The notes beneath the pieces were generated by a model. It saw nothing but the letters and a program-made list of their open reading frames with translations, was not told the DNA's origin and ran no database searches. The translations under genes and the position numbers were made by a program. DNA of 64,000 nt from Neostapfia colusana (lineage: Eukaryota > Streptophyta > Magnoliopsida > Poales > Poaceae), in NCBI GenBank assembly GCA_030760725.1, contig JASWHV010000008.1, positions 55,155,671 through 55,219,670 of the forward strand, written 5' to 3'. Of this stretch, positions 43,025 to 55,510 are shown one piece after another. Position 1 is the first letter of the stretch. Each line of letters starts with the position of its first letter.

Positions 43025-45038
43025 TTATCTTATCGTCATCGCCTGTTGCTGCATCTCCATCGTCTGTCGCATCTGCTCCATGCAGGCTCGCTGGTAGGAG
43101 ATGGTGGCCTTCATCGCCGCCATCGCCGCCCTCTGCGCCTCCAGGTCCGACTGAAACTGCTCGCGACTCTCCTGGACCTGACGGGCGAGAGTCTCCACCT
43201 GCGAGACATGGCGACTCAGGCCCACCGACGAAGACTGTGTGGAGCTGCCTCTCGCAGGTCTCGCCACCCTCGAGTCGGCAACTCCATCGAATATGGCACA
43301 GCCTATAGAAACAGAATCAGTAATATGGAATTAAAATATCTTTAATATTTTGAATTGAAAACGATAAAATGACTTATGAACTCACCTTCTGTGGGCTTTT
43401 CCACCTTCGGTTGCATACGTGGCTTGAGGATCGATTGGTTCATATTCCCAATCGAAATCTGTGTCATGTATCCTCCTAGCCTCCTCCCCGTACCTAGCCT
43501 GAAAAACAAGAAAACCGTGTAAGTTCATCAATCCATATAGTTATATTTACTATGAATGATTTCTATACTTACCAACCGCTTGGCTGCGGCCTGACTGCAC
43601 CCCTGGGGTTGAGAAGGGTCCCTGTGACCTCTCTTCCAGATCTCAGCAGGAGTCGGCGGCACCCCAGTCTCGCGCTCCTGTCAATACGTGTTAGTACGAA
43701 CAATATATTATGAATACATAAACATAAGTTAGATACACTTACCATGCGTTTAGCTAAACGCAAGTGGTTATCTTGACCGTGTTTGTTCTTCCCCTCGACC
43801 CCTCTGCACCCTCGAGCCCTCTGGGACTTAGCCTTGAACTCATCGCTAACCCAGTACCGACAAAGGGCCTGGTATGCATCGGACCGACCCTGCAACCAGC
43901 TCACGTGGCCCTGCACATAGTTGTAGGTCATTAAAAATATCATTGATGTATTTGCTCCATGCTCAGAAAAAAAATATTTACTACACCCCACGTACCTGCG
44001 CGTACTCTTCCTCCGTCAGGTGCCTCTCGCTCTCCGGCCGGAAGTGTAGCACGTTGTGCTGGTTTGCCTTCAAGTGCTCGTTGATAACTTGAATACGAGC
44101 GTTCGACAAAGCTTGCTGAACCGCCTTCGCAGTGTTCACGTGAAACACTTTCCTCGCATCCTCCAACATGCGAGGGTCGTCCAGGTCCTCTAAAATATAC
44201 CTTTCCTATGATAAATATTGAAAGAGATGTACATTAAAAGAGTTTCAGAGTTAAAACTTATAAACATTATTTAATATACTTACCATAAAAACAGCCCATA
44301 CGGCCTCCTGAACATTGCCGTGCTCCTGGTGATGGGCGCGTGCGTAATCCTCCCAGGAAGTAGCAGGCACCCCGTCGATGACCCCGGGATAGTGCAAACG
44401 CACTAAGGACCCGAGGACACCGTTCACCGGTCTGTGGTGTCTCACCGGTGAAAGACGCATCGTACCAAGCGCTGCAAGACATTTATTAATTCATTACTTA
44501 AGTAACAAAAAGAAATCAGAATTTAACACTACGATTTTATTGCCTGTCTCCGATCGGACGAATCACGATCCTCTGTGATGGGACCGCAGGAGGACTGACA
44601 AAGTGAGTCCTCCTCGTCCTCCACGTCTGCTGGGGCACCACGTCTGGTGACCCAGAAGGCTCAGGAACAGAAGCCTGAGGATCAGACGTCTCTATAACAG
44701 AAGGCTCGTCAGCCAAGGGCTGGCTGGCCGAGGGCTGGCTCACCGAAGGGTAGCCAAGCTCAATGGCGCCGTAGCCACTGAGTCAGTCGGTGAGGACTAC
44801 AACATTCAAATGATTCATAAGTAAGTTTAATTGGAAATTGAATGTGAAGAATTCATCAAAGAATACTGAAATTTACCTGTGTGGACTGCTGTGACGAAGC
44901 CCTAGAGCTGCTCCGAACGTACCCCAGCAGCTGAGAGCGTCTGATCCTGGTCGACGAGGCACCAGCGAAAGCGTCCTCAGGTCTAGAGGGGAAGAACCCC
45001 CTCGTCGCCTCCATCTTCTTACTCTTCTTTGACGCCAT
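43025..45038 (-). CDS. tnpA-like protein gene (Ptta/En/Spm type), with introns
   Basis: The likely start is the ATG at 45038: MASKKSKKMEATRGFFPSRP, Ser/Arg-rich. Exon pieces follow in order on the minus strand: 44537-44743 (Ser/Pro-rich), 44267-44460 (VRLHYPGVIDGVPATSWEDY), 43981-44169 (ARKVFHVNTAKAVQQALS), 43569-43991 (YVQGHVSWLQGRSDAYQAL, YWVSDEFKAKSQRARG, HLRLAKRM) and 43025-43267, which ends in a Gln/Met-rich coiled coil. The middle blocks are the plant En/Spm transposase_24-like domain. The product would bind the subterminal repeats. Exon limits are approximate; short AT-rich introns separate open blocks, which suggests a fairly intact gene. A mutation in a splice site cannot be excluded. 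Confidence 0.65.
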
Positions 45039-45218
45039 CCTGTTTTAATAGATAATCAGTGTCCTACTCCTTAAACATCTAAAAGATATACATAATTCAT
45101 GTTACTAACTAAAAGAAAACGTTACTTGTAATCACTTTCAAAATTTATCAACATCATTATCATGTGCCCTACTCCTTAAACGAGCCCAACAATCTTCCAT
45201 CGTGGCCTGTTTTAATTT

Positions 45219-45689
45219 TCATTTTTGAATATCATCTGTCTGTACATCTTCAACATCTCCTACTAATTGATCGAGTCCTTCGCCAGGCTCAACGATAAAA
45301 GTGTCTGGCAACTCTTCTTCTTGGTACACTTCTTCAAAGTCTTCACTATCATGGTAACCATCATCCCCAGGAGTATATAACCGCTCACGAGGATTCGCCT
45401 TGTATACCATCCACCAAGCACTGAGCTTTGTGCATGGATAAGGTAGATAATACACTTGTTCCACTTGGTGTGCAAGAACAAATGTATCGTAACCTCGTAG
45501 TCGGTCCTTATGTTTGACTTCCACCATTCCAAATTGGTTTTCTCGAGTTCCAAGAGTGCTATCAAACCAGTCATAGTCAAAGAAGATAACTCGAAGTGTC
45601 TTATTTCCGGTAAAAGTAAATTCTAGGATTTTGTTAACGATCCCATAATAATCGGTTACATTGCCTTGACTGTCAATTGCTCTCGTCAC
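45219..45689 (-). CDS. DUF4216-type C-terminal part of CACTA TNP2
   Basis: An open frame of 156 codons: YYGIVNKILEFTFTGNKTLR, FFDYDWFDSTLG, YDTFVLAHQVEQVYYLPYP and WWMVYKANPRERL. This is the DUF4216 domain usual at the C-terminus of plant CACTA transposases, followed by an acidic tail (EDFEEVYQEEELPD). It ends about 180 bp before the tnpA-like start at 45038. It may be the last exon of TNP2 rather than a separate gene. Confidence 0.75.
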   Translation of the reverse strand: MTRAIDSQGNVTDYYGIVNKILEFTFTGNKTLRVIFFDYDWFDSTLGTRENQFGMVEVKHKDRLRGYDTFVLAHQVEQVYYLPYPCTKLSAWWMVYKANPRERLYTPGDDGYHDSEDFEEVYQEEELPDTFIVEPGEGLDQLVGDVEDVQTDDIQK

Positions 45690-46299
45690 AACACCAGAAT
45701 TTGATGTTGCTGCGAGAGAACGAAGAGCTTCAAAATGAATTGTACGGAATCGAAAACCATTTACGTCATATCAATCATAGCTTCGAACATTCACCAATCC
45801 ATAAAATAGCTACCGCAAATCTTTATGGACATTGTGAGTGCGGCACTGTCAAACATGATCGTAAGTTAAAATAATAATTTCTTTAATAATAGTAACTTAT
45901 AATATATAGAAGATGAGAAAGTATTACATAATCTCGAAACCAGGATTGGAAACCCGGCCCTCCATTTATTCCTTCTTGTTTACTTCAACTTATGTGGCCG
46001 TAGGTTGATGCCTATGTGGCCAACATTGTCTGTGGAACTCGCTGAACATGAGAAAACAGATTTTAGAATACATGTGTAGCAAAATATGTCGATTAACATA
46101 AATGTAGGAGAAACACTTACTCAAAGTATTCCTGCATGCCTTCTATATTTGTGTACATGTAAAGTAAAGCAACAGTCCTGTCACGTTCGGGTAGGACGTA
46201 GGTCGTGTAGCTACCAACGGTAGTGCCTCTCGTTTGAAAAATGGAGAGATCACCTAGGGGGGGGGGGCTTCGTCCACATTGTACCGTATAGCCGAAATA

Positions 46300-47340
46300 T
46301 TGACATTGTGTTAATCTGCAAAGTAGACACTTGAAAAGTATCCTACTTCCTTAAGAGCATATGCTTCAGCGATGCACCCTTCCACCCTTGCCCTGTTGTC
46401 AACCATTGGTTTCAGATATCGTAACGCTCTTTCAATGTGATACATCCACCTATATGGCACATGACCGCCAACTTTAGCTTCGAATGGAAGATGGATAATT
46501 AGATGTTGCATTGGATTGAAGAAACCCGATGGATTTTTTTTCCCATTTTACATAAAAGTACGGGTATCTCCTTCTCTAACTTATCCATCATCCCTGTCTT
46601 GATTTCTTTAGCACAAAGTTGTCTATAGAAATAGCTGAGCTCGGCTAAAACCTTCCACACTACATCATCTAGATAGCCACGAAACATAACTGGTAAGAGA
46701 CTTTCCATGATAATGTGATAATCATAACTCTTTAACCTAGTGAGGTTTCCTGTGTTCATATTCACGGCTCGTTTCAGGCTAGCTGTGTAACCATCTGGGA
46801 ATTTCAAAGTTTTCAACCATTTCATGACTTCTTTCTTTTCTTTATATCGAAGACAGAAAGAAGCACGTGGCTTGCCACAAATTTCAGATATTTCAAGAGT
46901 TGGACGGTGACAAATGTTTGCCAAATCTAGTCTAGCTTTTATATTGTCTTTCATTTTGCCAGACATATCCATGCATGTGCTTATGATACTTTCGCTCATG
47001 TTACGCTCCTGATGCATCATATCAATGTTGTGTATTAGAATCAACGACTTCACATACGTTAGCTCCCAAAGTCCACATATGTGAGTCCAATTGTGTTCCA
47101 CGCCATAACCTACGAAATATCTAGGACGACCTTCATCTGGCACCAGTTTGTCCAACATATCAGAAATTTCTGACCCGTTGAGACGTTTCGATGGTCCTTT
47201 CATGACAACGGTGTTCTTTCTAAAGACATGCCTCTGTTGCCTGAATATGTGATTCGAAGGCAACCAACGTTTGTGACAATCGAAGTAAGATATCTTGCCT
47301 CCATGAGTTAGTCGAAAGCAATCCGTGTCCGAAGCACATA
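46300..47340 (-). pseudogene. CACTA TNP2 transposase, C-terminal part of core and DUF4218
   Basis: From the insertion at 47340 leftwards: FRLTHGGKISYFDCHKRWLP (about 47270-47330), then FVGYGVEHNWTHICGLWEL, HNIDMMHQERNMSESI, DIKARLDLANIC-like sequence and the LKSYDYHIIMESLLPVMFRG block. The DUF4218 part FYRQLCAKEIK, then HLPFEAKVGGHVPYRWMYHI, KARVEGCIAEAY. A frame change lies at about 46500. The catalytic family is transposase_21. The gene is disabled by the Tekay-type insertion; the N-terminal side resumes at 61199. Confidence 0.85.
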
Positions 47341-50300
47341 TGTGAGGACCACCCCGTGGTTCACCCACTCCAGGATCGCATAGGGTGGTGCCGTACGATG
47401 CGGCACCCAACAGCACACACGAAAAGAGTTAAGATCAACATACATCTTTTATTTGATATAAAACAGCAGAAGTCTTTTACAGAAACTTAAGTAACAGCGG
47501 AAGTATTATACATATATGGCCTCTCATCCTAACTATGCAAAAGTGCAGCCGTCCAGCCCGGGGGCGCTACACGCTAGCAGCATGAAACCGGAGATCACAG
47601 CGGCGTGCAGGGCTCTAGCTTGACCGTGTACCCCGACGAGGGCATCGCCTCGTCCTCGGATCCCTCTTCATAACTCTCACCTGCACACAGCTCAGATATT
47701 GCAACCGTGAGCACGATGGCTCAGCAAGGCTTAACCGTCTAGCCTAGGCATGGAACTCTACATGCAGGGATATGTAAGATAGGAAAAAGGACTTTGCGTC
47801 AAAGACACGCCTATAAGTTGATCCTTGCTTTCAGTTTTATAGCAGCAGATTCATGTGCCTTAGGCAGCCCTCACATCGGCAGTCCACAATCAAACAAGAA
47901 ACGCTTTCCTCCGATGTGGTGATGCCCAAAGCGGAAAGTAAACTTAATTAGCTCTACATGTACAGCAGACATGGTTTCCAAAACATTAAGATATCATCAC
48001 AGCATATTATCATTCAACAGTCTTACTTCACTTCTTACTACGTCACGAAACAGTGAACAAGCGGTACTCAAATAACTGCGAGGGACGGTGATTGCAATCA
48101 GGAGACACCCGGACAACACGTTGCATACACCCACTTTTAGAAGCGTGATTCCACACCCCTTCCTACTCTGTTGTATGCAACAACCTTTCAAAGGCAACCC
48201 AAATGCCGAACCGGTCCATCCGTAACGGGCAGGAGGTCCCCGCGTGGAGCGTGACTGTGCCCACCGGCAGATTTACACCTTGCTACCCTCAACTCACTCC
48301 TATTTACGGTTGGGTAAGACTCGACACCCAGGATAACCATTTACATCGGTTTCCTGCTTATGTCAGTATGCCATCCGGTACTGTTCGATACTTTTTCATC
48401 AGGCCTGCACACGACTCGGTCCTCAATCGACACCAACAGGGCTACGCACGTGAGACCTCTGCTCACTGCTTCCTACCCCCCTGCTGGGTCTCATTTTTCA
48501 CCATTCTTAAGCCATTTTCTATTCTGACCAAACCGTGTGATAAACCTTACCTAGCGAGTAGATTCCAACTACTCGACTTCTACCGAGGTCCTAAGCATAT
48601 TAGCAGGGCTTTGTCTACTCGTCAGCTCTGTAAGCTACCCAACCCTTCATAGGATTTAAAACGTTATGCAAGTGGGGTTTCAATCACCTTAACTCTAATG
48701 CAAACATTCACCCTAGATATAAGTGATACAAATAAAGAATTTTATAAAAAGTACTTAAGTGCAAACCGGGGCTTGCCTGGTTGTGAGTCAAACGGAAGGT
48801 TAGCTTCAGGTGGGAGGACGTCCAAGGGCTCCGGTGCATCCTCAACTTCGGTCACTAAATGAAATGTAGCAAAATATGTGTATAAGTATTAAGGATTTAT
48901 AAGAATTGGACTTCTATTCATAGCTACTGCTATTTAGAGTCCTTAATTGGCTTTGGGATTTTTACAGTGGATTTTTACTGGAGATCAGTTACTATGAAAA
49001 GGATTTGCTATCCAAATTTGGGAATATTTCATAAAGAATTGCTCCTGTAATAAATCCCTAAAGGGTTTACTAAAACCAATTCTACAGAAATTCCTGGGCA
49101 TTTTCATAGCAAGCAATTTATTCCTCTGTGAAGTACTCCTCCTAAGGATTCAAACAAAATTGGTCTCACCCTTTTTGGAGTAGTCTACACAAAGTTATGG
49201 ATTTTTCAAACTTGAATAGCTCTCTGTTTGAAACCTACACAGAGACTTAACAGGGGGGCCCACTCGTCAGGTCTTTCTTCAACCTCCCGCCAGAGACGCG
49301 CGTGCACACCAGCTCAGATCGTGGCATGGCTCGTTCTCCCTCATTTCTCCACCAAATTAGCTCCGGTTTCGCCCTACATGCTCCTTGGAACATGGCGCAG
49401 CTGCCGGGCAAGGTTTCCGCGCATGAAAACGGTCGGAAACAGGTCGGTACCTGTGGGGCGGCTCGGGAGCTCGGAATCAACGTGTTCTGGCGCGTCCGAA
49501 GCTTCTCCCGGCGAGCTACCTTGCCCTAAAGCATCACCAATGATCGGGGAACATGGAACGCGTGCTAAACCTTGCAGCAAACAGCCGGAAAATAGGGTTC
49601 ACCGGAGGACCGAGCCATTTTTGCCGCCGCCGGGGACTTCTCGTCGCCCGGGGCATGGGATGGCTGGTTTAACCCGTGCTTTGGCATGAGAGGCGCTAGG
49701 GTCACTAGTTATTGTGGCTTCAATTGTAGAACCGATGATCAACCACGTTGGACGAATTTACAGTTTTGGTTTGGGGCGGTTCTTCACGTGTACCGGCGCC
49801 AAAACTCAAATTCCGGCGAGACAGTGATGGGGAAGGGTAAGGGGACTGCGGTAGCTTGATCTACACACCTTGACGCACCTTAGGGAGGTGCTGGACATGC
49901 GGGAGAGGCGTTGGAGCGGCTGGAACGCGAGGAGCAGTGAGGGGCGACGTGCTCTGTTTCCTCCCGGTGAAAAACAGGTTGGGCACTGTGAGGGGAGCTC
50001 GGGGATGAGCTGAGGAGCGGTGGAACACGTTGAGGGGTCACTGGCGCAGCTCTTGGGGCGACCAACCGATGCTAGGAGGGGCTGGAGGCTGCTGGACCAC
50101 CAGCACAAAGAGGAGGCGCGCTGTGTTTCTCTTCAGTGGGCGCTCGAGGAGCTGAAAAACTTCGGTTGAAGGCAGAGAAGAGAACAACTTCACTCGTGCA
50201 GCTGTGTTGATCACCCACGAGCTGACTTCGGGAGCAAGCGAGGCAAGCAGCTCGGTGGCCAGCAGTACAGCTCGGTGGCGCGCCGTGATCACCCGAGAGA

Positions 50301-50926
50301 AGCAAAAGCAGTCAGTTGTGTTGCATGTGTGGCTGACAAAGGGGTCCCACCACCCCTAATTTCTCAATTACTTTTCACAGGTATTTTTACCCCAGCAACT
50401 CAACATTTAAGGCTAAACTTTCACACCAAGCCATGGTTGAAACTTTCTGAATTCAAATGATTTGAATTCTGTTGTGAAAGTTTGAATTGTGTTTGATCAT
50501 TTGCATTTGAAATGGAGTTTGAATTCTTCACTTTGTATTGCCTCAAAAATATAGCAAACCAGCTCTAAAGTTCCCAATTTTTGGCATGGCTGCTCATTTA
50601 AAGGTGGAGAACACATTTGTGAAACCAACTTTTCAAATTGAGGGAATTGGAATTTGAAACTGAGTTTGAAATTCAGATTAGAGGGCTTTTCCTTTTAATC
50701 CCAAACAAATATGAAAACTCCTCCAAATGAGCTGAAATTTGGAAGGTTAAATATTTGGACTATGGAAATCTAAGCTGTGCTTTTAGATCCCCATGTTTGG
50801 AAGTTTTGAGAAGTCTAAACCCTCACTTTGAACTTACACCATTAAAATTCAAAGTTTTATTTCCCCTCATTTTACATAAGTGTACATGAGCTGACTTTTC
50901 TTGCTACCACTTTTGGGGATTTTACA
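47341..50926 (-). repeat. 3' LTR of the Tekay-type element
   Basis: In element orientation it starts TGTAAAATCCCC at 50926 and ends GGTGGTCCTCACA at 47341. It lacks a block present in the other LTR at about 58915-59246. A TATA box, gctataaaac, is the reverse complement of 47834-47843. The inverted repeat cacatcgg/ccgatgtg lies at 47872-47918. The GC-rich middle (49250-50300) is open in several frames on both strands but has no domain. Confidence 0.92.
47872..47918. repeat. Inverted repeat upstream of the LTR TATA box (3' LTR)
   Basis: cacatcgg (47872-47879) and ccgatgtg (47911-47918) are perfectly complementary. On the minus strand the enclosed core aaagcgtttcttgtttgatt... is the same as in the + strand LTR at 31144-31300. 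Confidence 0.85.
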
Positions 50927-52282
50927 TCCCTCCCCCCTTAAAAAGAATCTCGTCCCGAGATTCCAAAGGAAAAGCAAAGTGGGGAAAACTTTACCGGGTA
51001 TATGATGATAGCAAGTCCGGATAATACGTTCGTAGATAATCTTCGCTTCCCATGTCGCCTCATCAGTGGTATGGTTACTCCACAAGACCTTGTAGAACCA
51101 TAAGGTCCGGTTTCTTGTGGCACGAGTCTTTTCATCGATGATCCGGATGGGATACTCCATGTACGTGAGGTCCGGTTGAAGAACTTCTATGTCTTCGGCG
51201 CGGATTTCAGCGGAGGGTTTGAGGCACTTCCTCAGCTGAGAGATGTGGAAGACGTTGTGAACACCTGCGAGCGACACCGGTAAATCCAAGCGATAGGCAA
51301 CGGGTCCGCATTTTTCAATGACGGTGAACAGACCAATGAACCGTGGCGCAAGTTTACCCTTCACTCCAAAACGGTGAACTCCCTTCATCGGAGACACACG
51401 GACATACACATGGTCCGCGATGTCGAAGTGGAGAGGACGGCGTCTTTTATCCGCATAGCTTGTCTGACGAGATTGAGCAGCCTTGAGGTTAGCTTGTATC
51501 ACTCGCACTCGTTCTTCAGCTTCATTCACAAGTTCAATGCCGTAGATGACTCGCTCGCCGGACTCGCACCAGTTTAGAGGTGTGCGACGAGCTTCATACG
51601 GCGCCATCTTGATTCTAGCTTGATAGCCATTGTTGTAAGAAAACTCCGCCAATGGCAAATGATCGTCCCAATTCTTGCCGTGGTGGATGGCACAAGTGCG
51701 TAGCATGTCTTCCAACACTTGGTTCACTCGCTCGGTTTGACCATCCGTCTGCGGGTGATACGCGGAGCTTCGGATCAGTTTGGTCCCCAATGATGCGTGC
51801 AGCTGTTCCCAAAACCGAGAGACGAACAGCGCACCGCGATCTGAAATAATGGAGCGGGGAACACCGTGCAAGCATAAAATTCTTGCAATATAAAGTTCCG
51901 CATATTGCTTGGCCACGTAACTTGTATGTACGGGAATGAAATGAGCCGACTTGGTTAGTCGATCAACTATCACCCAAATCGAGTCATGTTTGTGAGACGT
52001 GAGAGGTAATCTGACTATGAAGTCCATGCTGATATCCTCCCACTTCCACGCCGGAATGTTCAACGGTTGCAGCTGTCCGGCTTTACGCATATGGTCGGCT
52101 TTCACTCGCCGACACGTATCACATTCGTATACGTACTTTGCGATTTCTCTTTTCATCCGTGTCCACCAAAACCTCGTTTTCAGATCTTGGTACATCTTGT
52201 TGCTGCCCGGATGAATAGAATACTTGGACAAATGAGCTTCATCCAAGATTTTCCTCCGAAGACTCATGTCACGGGGTACCAC
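50867..52282 (-). pseudogene. Tekay-type integrase with chromodomain
   Basis: A single open frame of 471 codons. Zinc domain: H...HPGSNKMYQDLKTRFWW and CDTCRRVK. Core: MDFIVRLP with the first Asp, ISDRGALFVSRFWEQL with the second, and SSAYHPQTDGQTERVNQVLE with the catalytic Glu. Then the C-terminal ISQLRKCL block and chromodomain: RTLWFYKVLWSNHTTDEATWEAK. The chromodomain would steer integration to heterochromatin. The frame opens after a stop near 52320 that separates it from RNase H, so this is part of a broken polyprotein, but the domain itself looks intact. It ends inside the LTR at 50867. Confidence 0.92.
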
Positions 52283-52321
52283 TATACGGTCTTTAAACCA
52301 TAGTGTACCGTTATCATCTCT

Positions 52322-53592
52322 TCAGAAGCATTTCATTTCGCCATTCTTCATCTTTCTCCGAATGTGCGATATTCCCACGTCTTTCTTCTGCGCTTCCATA
52401 ATCTCCTCTAGTATTGTAGGGACGAGAGCAAGATTATACAATGCCCCATATGGAACCAAGTACAGACTCGGCTCCTCCTTTTCAAGTGAGGTGATGGACA
52501 GATTGTTGACATGGGACTTGCGGCTTAAGGCAACAGCAACCACATTTGCTTTCCGGGATGGTAGTGAATCTCGATCTCATAGTCTTTGATCAGTTCTAAC
52601 CATCTTCATTGCCGCATATTCAACTCCTTTTGAGTGAATATATATTTCAAACTTTTGTGGTCAGTGTAGAGGTGCACTAAGTTCCCAAGCAAATAGTGCC
52701 TCCACATCTTCAAGGCCAATACTACAGCAGCAAGATCGAGATCATGAGTCGGATAGTGCTGCTCGTGGTTACGGAGTTGACGTGAGCCATAGGCGACCAC
52801 TCTTCCTCCTTGCATCAATACACAGCCAAGCCCGATGCCAGACACATCACAATATACGTCAAAGGGCTTGGTTGTATCCGGTTGGGCTAACACCGGGGCT
52901 GTTGTAAGATGCTTCACTAATGCCTGGAAAGCTTCTTCACAAGCTGAGCTCCAAACATATTTGATCCCCTTCTTCAACAGTTCAGTCATCGGCTTAGCAA
53001 GCTTGGAGAAATTCGGTATGAATCTCCGGTAATATCCTGCTAACCCGAGGAAACTTCTGACCTCGTGGACTGATGTGGGGGATTTCCATTTCAGCACTTG
53101 TTCGATTTTGCTTGGATCAACTGCAATGCCTTCTGCAGAAATAATGTGACCAAGGAATGGCACTTGGCTGATCCAAAACTCGCACTTGCTGAACTTGGCA
53201 TAAAGCTTATGGTCTCGCAATCATTGAAGTACGATATGCAAGTGCTTGGTGTGTTCTCCTTCAGACTTGGAGTAAACCAAGATGTCGTCTATGAACACCA
53301 CCACAAACTTGTCCAACTCCGGCATGAACACTGAGTTCATGAGATACATGAAGTGTGCCGGGGCGTTGGTGAGACCAAAGGACATGACGAGATATTCATA
53401 CAACCCATATCTCGTCGAGAAGGCCATCTTTGGAATATCTTCCGCTCGGATCTTGATTTGATGATATCCGGAGCGAAGATCCATCTTTGAGAATACACTC
53501 GCACCCACAAGTTGATCGAATAATATAATCGATGCGGGGCAGTGGATATTTATTCTTGATGGTGACGGTGTTGAGAGGTCGGTAGTCCACAC
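52322..53592 (-). pseudogene. Tekay-type reverse transcriptase and RNase H
   Basis: RT: FSKMDLRSGYHQIKI, MAFSTRYGLYEYLVMSFGL and the catalytic FIDD at 53284-53295 (VFIDDILVYSKSEGEH). A stop at 53221 follows; then KFSKCEFWISQVPFLGHII, VRSFLGLAGYYRRFI. RNase H: FDVYCDVSGIGLGCVL, VVAYGSRQLRNHE, LDLAAVVLALKMWRHYLLG, LYTDHKSLKYIF, to a stop at 52604. Another frame continues NYVAV-like ALSRKSHV to 52322. All catalytic acidic residues are visible. Stops at 53221, 52604 and 52320 and a frameshift at about 53520 break the frame. Confidence 0.9.
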
Positions 53593-55510
53593 ACAACCTC
53601 AAGGTTTCATCCTTTTTCTTCACAAACAGCGCCGAGCATCCCCATGGAGAGGAACTCGGTCGAATGAAACCGTTCTTCATTAAATCATTGAGCTGCTCCT
53701 TTAATTCAGCTAGCTCATTCGGAGCCATCTTGTATGGTCTCCGTGAAATCGGTGTCGTCCCAGGTACAAGTTCAATCTTGAACTCGACATCCCTTTCGGG
53801 TGGCATGCCCGGAAGATCATCCGGAAAGACATCCGGGTATTCACGGACCACACGAATATCCTCAAGTTTTGTGGCTTCCATGTTATATATGGCTGGAGTT
53901 TCTTGAACCGAACGGTCAAGAATAATAACATGTGGTTCATGAAGTGGAGAGTTTAGACGAACCACACGTGGAATGATGTCAAGAACAGCACCATGGCGAT
54001 GTAGCCATGTCCCTAAAATGACATCAAGTTTTTGACTCTCTAATATGATTAGAGACATCGGGTATAGATTGCCACCCAATTGTAATGGCGCTCTATAGAC
54101 CATTCTATCAGCTGTTATTTTCCCACCCGGAGAGCATATCAAGTATGAATTATTTGTGGGAATGATAGGCAGTTGATATTTAATAACATAAGACTGACTT
54201 ATGAAATTATGGGTGGCACCGGAGTCAAAAACTATGACTACGGGATGATCTAGGTAAGAGAACGTACCCGTGATGACGGGTTCGCCTTCCGGCACGTCTT
54301 CGATGGCTAAGTGGTGGACGTTGCCGGATTTTCGTGCTGGCTTCTTGGGCTGGTTGCGGGGCTGATTAGCACCCTGATATGGTGCTGCACCCCTGCCCTG
54401 TCGCGGCTCGGGGCAGTCCCTCGAAATGTGCCCGACGCGGCCACACGTGTAGCACGTGTAAGGTGTCGGGGTCCCGCCGACTTGAGGACGGAATCCCGGT
54501 GCACGCTGTTGAAACTGAGGCGCACGCGGGACCATCCTTTGATGCTGCTGTTGCTGTGGTGGATACGTCGGTCGAAAGCCCGGCGCATTATATTGCCGCC
54601 CGTGAAACTGAGGCGGTCGCGCCGGTGGCTGCCATCTCTGACCGGATGGTGAGCGATACACCACGCGGTATTTCTGTGGCATTCCACCACTGTTGCTCGT
54701 CAGCGCACTGTGTTTCCTCTTGTCAGAACCGCGCTCACACTGAGCATTTTCTTGTAGAATCGCAGCATTAACTAGGTCGTTGAATGTGCCACGATTGCAA
54801 TGGGCGAGATGGACCTTCATCTTTGAATTCAGGCCCCGGAAGAACGCGTTGTGCTTGATGTCTTCCGTCCCCACAAATCCTGGCGCATACTGCGCCAGCC
54901 GGTTGAATAACCTGGAGTACTCGTGAGCACTCCTCTCGCCCTGTCGTAGCGCCAGGAACTCCTGGAGCTTCATTTCCATAACCCCGGGAGGTATGTGATA
55001 GGCGCAAAACGCCTCCCGGAACTCCGCCCATGTGACGGCATGACCCACCGGTAAGGAGGCGGTGTAGTTCGCCCACCATGTACCGGCTTCTCCTTGAAGC
55101 TGTTGCGCTGCATACAGCGCCTTCTGGTGTTCGGTGCATCATAGCAGCCCGAACTTCGCTTCCAGAGTGCGGATAAAGCTGTCCGCCTCCAACGGCTCTT
55201 CGGCCTCTGTAAAGACCGGTGGATGGGTCGCCATGAATTCTGAATATGAACTTTGTTGGGGCTGGTGTTGTCCATTGTCTTGGCGTCCTCCTTGATGGGA
55301 CGGATTCTGTTGGACTAGCATCCGCAGCAACTCAGTTTGCTCGTCGCGCGAGCCGAGCACTGCGGCAAGAACCTCCGCAAGATTCCTTGCAAGTTCTGGC
55401 GGTGGAGGAGGTGGTTGCTGCTGTGTCGTGGTTTGCTCCGGAGGTGGAGACTCATCACCACGAACTTGACTCGGACCTCCCTCCTCTTGCGTTGAATGTG
55501 TCCGCACCAT
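53530..55510 (-). pseudogene. Tekay-type gag and protease
   Basis: Gag starts at ATG 55510 (MVRTHSTQEEGGPSQVRGD; Pro/Gln-rich) and reads to FIRTLEAKFGLL, where one in-frame TGA (55139-55141) interrupts it. It continues AEFREAFCAYHIPPGVMEMK, LRQGERSAHEYSRLF, FRGLNSKMKVHLAHC. A CCHC knuckle lies at 54413-54454 (CYTCGRVGHISRDC). Protease site DSGA at 54215-54226 (FDSGATHNFIS). RT begins DKDET-like, KKKDETLRLCVDYRPLNTV before the frameshift near 53520. Apart from that TGA and the frameshift, the block is open for about 600 codons. Confidence 0.92.

Noticed and set aside
49302..49529. A 60-75 codon ORF (MARSPSFLHQISSGF...) kept in three Tekay-like LTRs (also 59597-59800 and minus 28714-28941)
   Set aside because: It is antisense to the elements. 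The only ATG is absent from the 28714-28941 copy, and a second frame over the same bases is equally open. This looks like shared ancestry of a GC-rich LTR block, not coding selection.
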